A stretch of 15,364 bases of DNA from assembly GCA_003820635.1 (NCBI GenBank), contig RPOS01000067.1:1-15364 (forward strand). The letters are read 5' to 3'. Within the stretch, counting starts at the first letter, position 1; the number at the start of each line of letters is the position of its first letter. The DNA comes from Verrucomicrobiaceae bacterium. Its GTDB lineage: Bacteria > Verrucomicrobiota > Verrucomicrobiae > Verrucomicrobiales > Akkermansiaceae. Made by a program: the position numbers and the translations under genes. The notes below the pieces were generated by a model. The model was given only the letters and a program-made list of their open reading frames with translations, searched no databases and was not told the DNA's origin. This document shows, piece by piece, positions 1 to 6,031 of this stretch.

Positions 1-48
1 AAATTCGGCCTGCCCTGGGAATTTCTGGATCAGCCCAGTGGATTGTAA
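1..48 (+). CDS. 3' end of an unidentified protein-coding gene (partial)
   Basis: Frame 1 is open from the first base to a TAA at 46-48 and encodes a 15-residue tail, KFGLPWEFLDQPSGL. Third codon positions are mostly G or C, as in the genes further on, which supports real coding. The tail is too short to assign to a family. The gene would converge on the minus-strand tRNA-Gly that ends at position 80. It could be a chance open frame, so confidence is low. Confidence 0.35.
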   Translation, partial: KFGLPWEFLDQPSGL

Positions 49-79
49 GTCAACAGCTTGGGATACATGGCGGAGCGGA

Positions 80-150
80 TACGGGTGACGGGAATCGAAC
101 CCGTATTTCAAGCTTGGGAAGCTCACGTTCTACCATTGAACCACACCCGC
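80..150 (-). tRNA. tRNA-Gly, anticodon CCC
   Basis: On the minus strand the 71 nt fold into a full cloverleaf: acceptor GCGGGTG/CACCCGT, D-stem GTTC/GAAC, anticodon stem TGAGC/GCTTG with loop TTCCCAA, a four-base variable loop, and T-stem ACGGG/CCCGT with loop TTCGATT. The anticodon CCC reads the glycine codon GGG. The discriminator is A and the following bases are TCC, so the 3' CCA is not encoded and must be added after transcription. The acceptor closes with a G1-U72 wobble, and the anticodon stem also contains weak pairs. It is divergent from the second tRNA-Gly at 300-373. Confidence 0.93.
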
Positions 151-257
151 GTGGTCCGCTGTGCGGCCGTAGGAATCAGCTTGAAAATTTGCAAAATCAA
201 GGGAATTCCGGCTTCTTAATCTGTCCTAAATAAATGAAGAAAATGGTTAAAAAAGAC

Positions 258-289
258 TTGCTAGAGGGTGGGGGCGGCGGTTCTATTCT
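258..289 (+). promoter_or_regulatory. Candidate promoter of tRNA-Gly(TCC)
   Basis: A TTGCTA hexamer at 258-263 lies 17 nt upstream of TTCTAT (281-286). The alternative -10 element TATTCT (284-289) has a 20-nt spacer. The 3' edge of the element lies about 11-14 nt before the first tRNA base at 300, so transcription would start just upstream of the mature 5' end. The region before it (181-255) is AT-rich compared with the rest of the window. The match to sigma-70 consensus is only partial. Confidence 0.35.
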
Positions 290-299
290 CCACGAGAAC

Positions 300-373
300 G
301 CGGGCATAGCTTAGTGGTAAAGCGCTATCCTTCCAAGTTAGACATGCGGGTTCGATTCCCGCTGCCCGCTCCA
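300..373 (+). tRNA. tRNA-Gly, anticodon TCC
   Basis: A 74-nt cloverleaf including an encoded CCA (371-373). It has acceptor GCGGGCA/TGCCCGC, D-stem GCTT/AAGC, anticodon loop CTTCCAA (anticodon TCC, reading GGA and probably GGG), and T-stem GCGGG/CCCGC with loop TTCGATT. The discriminator is U, the usual choice in bacterial tRNA-Gly. One oddity is that the anticodon stem CTATC/GTTAG contains a U-U mismatch at its fourth pair. A protein gene starts only 38 nt downstream with no terminator between, so read-through into it is plausible. Confidence 0.94.
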
Positions 374-411
374 GTTTCCACGCCCCGTTAACCACCACAC
401 TCCCCGATCCG

Positions 412-984
412 ATGAAAAAGACCTTTTTCTTTGCCGCCATGAGCGCCGCTCTGGGGCTCGTCTCCGCATCCGCTGAAATCGACTGCGGCAAACTCGCTCT
501 TTCGGTCAAGGCCGCCGTTGCGGCCGAGCCATCGAAAGTTCTCGAAATCGTCGCCACCGAGGTTTCGGCCGCCCCGGATTGCGCCTGTGAATTGGTCAAG
601 GCTGCAATCGAAGGCTCGGATGCCGAGGTGGTCACCGTGGCCGCCATCGTCGAAGCCGCCATCACCGCTGCGCCTGATCAAATGCGCCTGATCGCCCAGT
701 GCGCAATTGCCCTGGCTCCGGATTCGCTCGTCGAAGTGCAGGCTTTGCTTGCCAAGCTCGACCCCAACACCGGTGATTCCGGTGACAGCGCAAAGAGCGC
801 CAAGGGGGAAAAAGCCCCGATCGGTGAGGTCGCCGCGATGCCCAATCCGCTCGATTTTCCCGGCAAGGGTCCGCTCAAACCCCTGTTTCCGATCTTCCCG
901 CCGGTGATCATCAATCCCCCGAACGTCACCAATGTGAATCCGAATCGCCCTGTGAATCCGCCAGTCGGCTCTCCCGGCACGTGA
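412..984 (+). CDS. Small secreted Ala-rich repeat protein with Pro-rich tail, function unknown
   Basis: The 190-residue product starts with a clear signal peptide: K2-K3, a hydrophobic core, and a probable signal peptidase I cut after ASA at residue 21. Residues 32-115 are Ala-rich and helical, made of units that each open with a proline (P40, P55, P88, P103) in the pattern A-P-[SD] followed by amphipathic Val/Ile/Leu positions. The segments starting at residues 34 and 82 align with each other at an offset of 48. Four cysteines are present (C25, C57, C59, C97). Residues 120-190 are a low-complexity Pro/Asn-rich tail, suggesting an extended surface or wall-spanning segment. No catalytic motif is visible. 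It precedes an outer-membrane barrel gene by 51 nt in the same direction, so a role in the envelope or polysaccharide layer is an inference. No Shine-Dalgarno is seen; the ATG is chosen because it begins the signal peptide. Confidence 0.8.
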   Translation: MKKTFFFAAMSAALGLVSASAEIDCGKLALSVKAAVAAEPSKVLEIVATEVSAAPDCACELVKAAIEGSDAEVVTVAAIVEAAITAAPDQMRLIAQCAIALAPDSLVEVQALLAKLDPNTGDSGDSAKSAKGEKAPIGEVAAMPNPLDFPGKGPLKPLFPIFPPVIINPPNVTNVNPNRPVNPPVGSPGT

Positions 985-1035
985 TCAAGGCGTGATTTTC
1001 ATTTCTTTTACAAACCGCATCACCCCCAGCATTTT

Positions 1036-2256
1036 ATGAAACACAAAATTCCCTTTGGTCTCATCAGCCTGCTAACAATAGGCACCGCTTCCGCCCAAGG
1101 CCTCTATTACGTAGGTTCAGAGGCGACGGAATCCCTCCCTCTGAAATGGGTGGTGGGTGCCAGCGCCATCTACGATGACAACGTCAATCCCGGATACGGC
1201 GAGGAGGAGGACTCGATGGCCATCAATCCCTATGTGGGCCTGTCATTCGTGAACATCACTCCCCAGTCAACCTTGGATGTCTATGTGCGTCTCGGCCTGA
1301 TCTATTATTTCGATACGCCGTATGAGATGGATGACATGAACAGCCAGTCGCGTGCCGGGATCAACTACACCCACCGATTTAGCGAGCGCCTGCGCTTTTC
1401 GAGTCAGAACTTCATCTCCTATGAGCTGGAGCCGGACTATTCCTACGGCTACGCCTCTGCCCGCGCCACAGGTGAGTATTTCTTCTGGAATACCGACAAT
1501 TCGATCGGTTTCCGCTGGACCGAGCGCGTCGGTACCTACACCGGTCTGCGCCTCTCCGGCACGAATTACACCGACTCGTCGGCACCCAGCAACGACCGCT
1601 TTACCTGGGAACTCTACAACCAGTTCCGCTACCAGCTCAGCCCTCAGACGGTGCTGACTGCTGATTACCGTTATGGAGTTACCACAGGCAACGGCTATGC
1701 TTCCGACTCCACCGATCAATTTCTGCTGGTTGGTGCCGAGCATCGTTTCAGCCCCAACACCGTGGGTATCATTCGCGCCGGTGCCCAGTTCCGTGATGTG
1801 GACGATGGGGATGACACAACGAGTCCTTACTTGGAGTTTTCGCTCAATTCCAAACTCACCGAGGCCTTGAGCCTGCGCTCCTTCGCACGCTACGGTATTG
1901 AGAGTTATGATACTGTTCAATACATAGGCGGTGACGTCATCGAATATTCAGACCGCCGCACATTGCGCTTCGGCTTGACGGGTGAATACGTGATCTCCCC
2001 GATGCTCTCGGTGTTTGGTGGCGTTGACTACATTCCCACCTCATACCAGAGCGGTCGCTTTGTTGATGGCAATACAGGTTCGGCTCCCGACGGAGATGAG
2101 GACCTCATCAACCTCTACATCGGCATGTCCGTTCGCTTCAACGACTTCCTGACCGGCACGGTGTCCTACAACTACTCCGACTCGAGCTCGGATCTGGATT
2201 CGCGCCGCGATTACGACCGGAACCGCATCAGCGTGGGTTTGAGTGCCGAGTTCTGA
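1036..2256 (+). CDS. Outer-membrane beta-barrel protein (putative BBP2-type porin) of the polysaccharide export module
   Basis: The 406-residue product has a signal peptide of about 20 residues ending in TASA before Q21. The rest is typical outer-membrane barrel sequence: alternating hydrophobic/polar strands rich in Tyr, Phe and Arg, Asp/Ser-rich loops (for example DVDDGDDTTSP and SSSDLDSRRDYDRN), and a terminal Phe in the last strand (SVGLSAEF) as recognised by the BAM machinery. The early motif ASAIYDDNVN resembles the start of the putative beta-barrel porin 2 family (PF10082), members of which occur in exopolysaccharide loci. The length fits roughly 16-18 strands. Its position just before Wzc- and Wza-type genes suggests it is the outer-membrane exit channel. 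There is no Shine-Dalgarno upstream. A strong terminator follows at 2318, so it can end a transcript with the gene at 412. Confidence 0.85.
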   Translation: MKHKIPFGLISLLTIGTASAQGLYYVGSEATESLPLKWVVGASAIYDDNVNPGYGEEEDSMAINPYVGLSFVNITPQSTLDVYVRLGLIYYFDTPYEMDDMNSQSRAGINYTHRFSERLRFSSQNFISYELEPDYSYGYASARATGEYFFWNTDNSIGFRWTERVGTYTGLRLSGTNYTDSSAPSNDRFTWELYNQFRYQLSPQTVLTADYRYGVTTGNGYASDSTDQFLLVGAEHRFSPNTVGIIRAGAQFRDVDDGDDTTSPYLEFSLNSKLTEALSLRSFARYGIESYDTVQYIGGDVIEYSDRRTLRFGLTGEYVISPMLSVFGGVDYIPTSYQSGRFVDGNTGSAPDGDEDLINLYIGMSVRFNDFLTGTVSYNYSDSSSDLDSRRDYDRNRISVGLSAEF

Positions 2257-2317
2257 TTCCAGCGGCTTATTTATCCGAAAATTTAGCCCTTGTCTGAAAC
2301 ATCATTTGACTGATCAC

Positions 2318-2357
2318 AGGCTCCCGCAGTGTCACTCATTGCGGGAGCCTTTATTTT
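2318..2357 (+). terminator. Intrinsic terminator after the beta-barrel gene
   Basis: A perfect 11-bp inverted repeat, AGGCTCCCGCA (2318-2328) with TGCGGGAGCCT (2340-2350), encloses an 11-nt loop and is followed by a T-rich run, TTATTTT (2351-2357). It lies 61 nt after the barrel stop codon and ends 38 nt before the Wzc-type start. It probably separates the two transcription units, or attenuates read-through so that barrel and kinase are made in different amounts. Confidence 0.85.
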
Positions 2358-2395
2358 GACTGGAAATCCCCCGGTCCTGTGAAAAACTTCCGCCC

Positions 2396-4564
2396 ATGAA
2401 CACTTCCGCTCCCCAACAAAACGAGGCCGCCCTGCACGCTGTGGACTATTGGCAGGTCATCAAGAACCGTTACGGGATCATTCTGCTCACCCTGCTTCTG
2501 GTGTTCATGACCGCAGCGGTCATCACCTATGTGATGCCGAAAAAATACGAAAGCCAGGCGGTCATCGAGGTGAAGCCGCGTATGCCGGGCATGTCGCCGC
2601 TGGGTGCCGCGATGACCGAAACCTCGGGCGGAGGCCGCATGTCACCGCAGTTCTTCGGCACCGAGTTTGAGAAAATCAAGAGCCGCAATTCGCTGGCCAA
2701 GGTGGTGGACAACCTCCAGCTGGTGAACCGCTGGAATGTGGACAAGGAAGCCGCCCTCGGCATCCTCAAGGGCATCGTAGGCACGCAGAACATCCGGGGA
2801 ACCGACCTGATTTCGATCCGAGTCCGCCATACCAACAAGGTGGACGCGCGCGATATCGCCGAAGAGGTGGCAAGGGCATACAAGGAATACCGGGCCGAAA
2901 TCGAAACCCGCGATGCGGACCGCCAGCTTCAGGAACTCAACAAGGCGGTCCGTGACCAGGAGGACAAAGTGGAGGAGCGCCGCAAGGTGCTCGCCACCAT
3001 CGTCCGCAACAAGGGTATCATCTACAGGGGACAGGACGCGTTTTACGAGTCGGGTGGTGTGGACGAGGATCAGGGGGCACGCAACGCGCTGCAGATTTAT
3101 CACGACATCGAGCAGGAAAAGCTGCAGCTCGAAAGCCAGATCAGCAGTTTGCTCAAATACGACAGTGACCAGCTCATGGTTTACGCCGGAGGTCTGAATC
3201 TCCCCGATAACATCATCCGCACGCTTTACCCGCAGTATCAGGAGGCGAAACGCCAGCTCGACGGACTCAAGATCAGCGGTCTTGGTGACCGTCACCCCAC
3301 GATTCTGGTGGCTGTGGATCAGATCGAGAATATGAAGCGCCAGCTCGACGAAGGAGTGGTCAATCTTCGCGCCACCCTGCAGGCTCAGCTCGACCTTGCC
3401 GTCAACCGTCTCAAGAGCGTGGAGGTCATGAAGGACGAGAGTCGCGATGAGGCCATCAAGCGCGGACTCGACGCTCAGGATTATGTGGACGCCAAGCGTG
3501 AGTTTGAGACCGACCAGCAGCTGCTCGAGACCATGAAGCTCAAGCAGATGGGGGAAACAATTTCCCGCAAGATTCCCGGCGAGAGCGTGGAGGTGCATGA
3601 TCCGCCGGTGATTTCCAACAGCCCGGTCAGCCCGAATGTGACGCTCAACCTCGTGCTGGGCGCGGTCGTCGGCTTGATTTTCGGAGTCGGCATCGCGTTC
3701 TTCCTCGAATATCTCGACACCTCGGTCAAAACCCTCGAGGACGTGGAGCGCTATTTGCAAGTGCCCGTGCTGGCCGTCATTCCGAAAGACGTGGGCATTC
3801 TCCACAAGCAGAGCGGCATGAGCCCGGACGCCGAGGCTTACCGGATCCTGCGCACCAACATCGAGTTCAACCGGAAGAATCCCGAGGACAACGCCATCAC
3901 CGTGGTTTCCGGCGGTGCCGGCGAAGGCAAGTCCACCACCTTGGTCAACCTTGCCTACATCTGCGCCCAGGGCGGCTATACCACATTGATGATCGACGCC
4001 GACTTGCGCCGCCCGCGCCTGCACACGTTCTTCGACATCAACAACTCGGTAGGTCTCACCAACTATCTCACCACGGAGTTGATGCTTGAGGATGTGATCC
4101 TCCAGACACCGGTGGACAACCTGTATTTCATGCCTTCGGGCATTCTACCGGCTGATGCCGCGGGCATTCTCAACTCCCGCCGGATGTCGGAGCTCATCCA
4201 GGACGTCAAGCAGCGCTTCGATCTGGTCCTTGTGGACAGCCCGCCCATCCTCGGCGTGAGCGACGCTTCGGTGCTGGCCAGCGAAGTGGACCTCACGATG
4301 CTCGTTGTTCAGCACCGCAAGCTGCCGCGCAACATGCTGCTGCGCGTCAAGCAGGCAGTGGAAAACGTCGGCGGCCATGTCATCGGCGTGGTGCTCAACA
4401 ATGTGGATGTCCGCAGTGACAGCCAGTATCAATATTACACCAGCTACTACACCTATTATGCGCCTGCCGAGGCACAGGTGGTTGCTCCGCCGCCCGGTTC
4501 CTCATCCGCGCCGTCCAAGCCGCAGGCTGCGGCCACCCGTGGTGCGGACTCCGAGCTTTATTGA
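2396..4564 (+). CDS. Wzc-type polysaccharide co-polymerase with fused BY-kinase domain
   Basis: An inner-membrane protein of 722 residues that controls chain length and export of capsule or exopolysaccharide. Its order is: Wzz domain with a first membrane helix at about 28-49; a long periplasmic region with coiled coils (about 170-200 and 310-400); the Pro-rich PCP signature (PPVISNSPVSP) before a second membrane helix at about 420-440; then a cytoplasmic tyrosine kinase. Walker A is GGAGEGKST (G506 to T514, K512), Walker A' is LMIDADLRRPR (D534, D536) and Walker B is LVLVDSPP (D614). The C-terminal autophosphorylation cluster carries seven tyrosines within residues 678-688. After it comes a Pro/Ala/Ser-rich tail not needed in the family. 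Length and order match the single-chain Wzc of Gram-negative bacteria. The OPX gene starts 25 nt downstream, so the two are probably cotranscribed. No Shine-Dalgarno precedes the ATG. Confidence 0.95.
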   Translation: MNTSAPQQNEAALHAVDYWQVIKNRYGIILLTLLLVFMTAAVITYVMPKKYESQAVIEVKPRMPGMSPLGAAMTETSGGGRMSPQFFGTEFEKIKSRNSLAKVVDNLQLVNRWNVDKEAALGILKGIVGTQNIRGTDLISIRVRHTNKVDARDIAEEVARAYKEYRAEIETRDADRQLQELNKAVRDQEDKVEERRKVLATIVRNKGIIYRGQDAFYESGGVDEDQGARNALQIYHDIEQEKLQLESQISSLLKYDSDQLMVYAGGLNLPDNIIRTLYPQYQEAKRQLDGLKISGLGDRHPTILVAVDQIENMKRQLDEGVVNLRATLQAQLDLAVNRLKSVEVMKDESRDEAIKRGLDAQDYVDAKREFETDQQLLETMKLKQMGETISRKIPGESVEVHDPPVISNSPVSPNVTLNLVLGAVVGLIFGVGIAFFLEYLDTSVKTLEDVERYLQVPVLAVIPKDVGILHKQSGMSPDAEAYRILRTNIEFNRKNPEDNAITVVSGGAGEGKSTTLVNLAYICAQGGYTTLMIDADLRRPRLHTFFDINNSVGLTNYLTTELMLEDVILQTPVDNLYFMPSGILPADAAGILNSRRMSELIQDVKQRFDLVLVDSPPILGVSDASVLASEVDLTMLVVQHRKLPRNMLLRVKQAVENVGGHVIGVVLNNVDVRSDSQYQYYTSYYTYYAPAEAQVVAPPPGSSSAPSKPQAAATRGADSELY

Positions 4565-4589
4565 TCAATTCAATCCCCGTCTCCAAAAC

Positions 4590-5153
4590 ATGAAATCCTT
4601 TCTAACGATGTTAATGGTTCTGGCATGCGCCGTTTTCCCGGCGATCGGCCAGATCCAGATCGGCAAGAGCATTACCATCACGGTGCTCGGCGTTCCGACC
4701 GAGGAGAAAGGGCGGATTGACGGCGCCTATCCGGTTGCGGACAACGGCACGGTCAACATGCCTTTCATCGGCCAGGTGCGTGCTGCAGGCATGAAGCCGG
4801 AGGCCTTGGCGGCGGTGCTTGAAGGTCGTTACCGGGCGGCCCAGATCTATCGGAATCCCACCTTCCAGGTGGTCTCCAGTATGGAGGCTGGCGCGCTGGA
4901 AGACGCTGTGGTTCACGTCGGCGGCCAGGTCGGGCGCACGGGCCCTGTGAAATTCCTGCGCGGGCTGACGCTCTGGCAGGCGATCCAGGCCGCCGGTGGG
5001 CCGACTCCCTTTGGTACCTTGAAACGGGTGAAAGTCCTGCGTGCCGGCAAGCAGCGCCAGTATGATCTCACCGAGCTTCAGTTCATGCAGATTCCGTTGG
5101 AGCCGAACGATAGCATCGAGGTTCCCCAGAAACGTCCTTGGGAAACCAAGTGA
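4590..5153 (+). CDS. Short OPX (Wza-like) polysaccharide export protein, PES plus one SLBB domain
   Basis: The ATG at 4590 gives 187 residues beginning with a signal peptide (MKSFLTMLMVLACAVFPAIG, likely cut before Q21). The frame is open further upstream inside the kinase gene, but that part is the shadow of wzc codons. Residues 22-105 match the polysaccharide export domain (PF02563): GKSITITVLG, then PVADNGTVNMPFIGQV and a following AEALAAVLE-like helix. Residues 114-165 form one SLBB domain (VHVGGQVGRTGPV, then LTLWQAIQAAGGPT). Classical Wza is about 380 residues and ends in an amphipathic helix forming the outer-membrane pore; this protein has neither the repeated SLBB domains nor that helix. 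It is therefore probably periplasmic and needs a separate outer-membrane partner, most likely the barrel at 1036-2256. VLAC at residues 10-13 resembles a lipobox, but Leu at -2 makes lipidation doubtful. Confidence 0.9.
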   Translation: MKSFLTMLMVLACAVFPAIGQIQIGKSITITVLGVPTEEKGRIDGAYPVADNGTVNMPFIGQVRAAGMKPEALAAVLEGRYRAAQIYRNPTFQVVSSMEAGALEDAVVHVGGQVGRTGPVKFLRGLTLWQAIQAAGGPTPFGTLKRVKVLRAGKQRQYDLTELQFMQIPLEPNDSIEVPQKRPWETK

Positions 5154-5182
5154 ATGCAGGGGCGCTCCGCCGGGCCTGATCA

Positions 5183-5199
5183 TTGCTTGGGCCAAGCAA
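5183..5199. repeat. Short perfect palindrome between the OPX and PDZ genes
   Basis: TTGCTTGG and CCAAGCAA flank a single G, giving 8-bp arms around one central base. In RNA this could form a 6- or 7-bp hairpin. No T-run follows, so it is not a canonical terminator. It lies 29 nt after the OPX stop and 28 nt before the PDZ gene, and could be an operator, an mRNA-processing hairpin or chance. Confidence 0.4.
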
Positions 5200-5227
5200 C
5201 CGGAACCCCATGTGATTTCCAAATGCC

Positions 5228-5944
5228 ATGCGCCGGCAATTCAACTTTGCTCAAACCGGACATCTGGCTTGGATCATTGTGATGTTGGCCGGGTTGGTGG
5301 TTCCGGCCCGTTGTCTGGAGATCCCCGCCAATGCGCTGGAGGGATTGCGGGCGGAGGAGTTCCGGACTCGTGAGCTGGCCCAGACGAGGCTTCTGGCATG
5401 GGCGCGCGAGAGGCCGCAGGCAGCCATGGACGAGTTGTTCCGCGTGTCCAGAACAGCCGATGACCCGGAAGTCAGGGAACGTTGTCTCGCAGTGCTTCGC
5501 GAGTTGGTGAATGACGAATATCTCAAGGAGGGCGAAGGATACATCGGCATCCGCATGCAGGATGAAGTCGCCAATGTCCCTGGCGATCTGAAACCCCGTA
5601 ATGTGATCCGTGTGGTGCAGGTCGTTGCCGACTCCGCCGCGCACGAGGCGGGGGTGCAGCTCAATGACCTGATCGCCGGTCTGGATGACAAGGTTTGGCA
5701 TGGTGAAGCGGCTTCCCTGCCATTCAGCAACCGGATCCGTCAGTTCAAACCCGGCAACCGAGTCACCCTCAGGATATTGCGCAATGGCGAGTTGATCGAC
5801 CTGACGGTCAAATTGGGACGCCGCCCGTTGATCGCCGACAACCCCTTTCTCGATGAACGCCAACAGGATCTCGCTGCCGCCGAGCGGGCGGCCAGGGATG
5901 CCTACTTCCGCCGCTGGCTGGAACGCAGGAAGCCCAAGGACTGA
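5228..5944 (+). CDS. Secreted HEAT-like/PDZ-domain protein
   Basis: The 238-residue product has an N-terminal hydrophobic segment (about residues 13-27) that acts as a signal peptide or anchor. Residues 39-97 are helical and resemble a short HEAT/armadillo-type repeat pair, including the PEVRERCLAVLREL pattern. Residues 103-199 form one PDZ domain: YIGIRM as the carboxylate-binding loop, then VVADSAAHEAGVQLNDLIAGLD and NRVTLRILRNGELIDLTV. The C-terminus (200-238) is charged and helical. There is no protease domain, so it is a binding module rather than an enzyme. It lies between the OPX gene (74 nt) and a Prc protease (87 nt), and could be a substrate adaptor for that protease; this is inference. 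A Met at codon 19 could be an alternative start. No Shine-Dalgarno is visible. Confidence 0.8.
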   Translation: MRRQFNFAQTGHLAWIIVMLAGLVVPARCLEIPANALEGLRAEEFRTRELAQTRLLAWARERPQAAMDELFRVSRTADDPEVRERCLAVLRELVNDEYLKEGEGYIGIRMQDEVANVPGDLKPRNVIRVVQVVADSAAHEAGVQLNDLIAGLDDKVWHGEAASLPFSNRIRQFKPGNRVTLRILRNGELIDLTVKLGRRPLIADNPFLDERQQDLAAAERAARDAYFRRWLERRKPKD

Positions 5945-6031
5945 ATTGTTCCGCGCATTTTGGAAATCGACATTCCGCAAAGCCGTGGCATTTTCTTGAG
6001 CCATTCCGAAACTCCGCTCCGCTTGAATTTC

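Noticed and set aside
261..665. Minus-strand ORF of 134 codons across tRNA-Gly and the exported-protein gene
   Set aside because: Its second half is the antisense of tRNA-Gly, giving the GIEPACLTWKDSALPLSYAR-type peptide often mis-annotated at tRNA loci, and the rest is the shadow of the Ala-rich gene.
2356..2383. TTGACT/TGTGAA as a promoter for the Wzc-type gene
   Set aside because: The -10 match is poor, and transcription would start only a few bases before the ATG.
2642..4024. 460-codon ORF on the minus strand inside the Wzc-type gene
   Set aside because: It is antisense to a gene with complete Wzz and kinase motifs, shows no recognisable domain, and is the long shadow expected in GC-rich coding sequence.
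4305..4589. Upstream extension of the OPX reading frame inside the kinase gene
   Set aside because: This part is out-of-frame kinase sequence; the ATG at 4590 starts a proper signal peptide.
4617..4628. Lipobox-like VLAC in the OPX signal peptide
   Set aside because: Leu at -2 is atypical and the preceding segment is very short; a signal peptidase I site after AIG fits better.
5970..6017. Two similar boxes (CATTCCGCAAAGCCG and CATTCCGAAACTCCG) about 30 bp apart before prc
   Set aside because: Short, imperfect and without dyad symmetry; I cannot separate them from chance without comparison to other genomes.
5960..6031. Alternative upstream start of prc
   Set aside because: It would add 24 residues ahead of an otherwise perfect signal peptide beginning at 6032.
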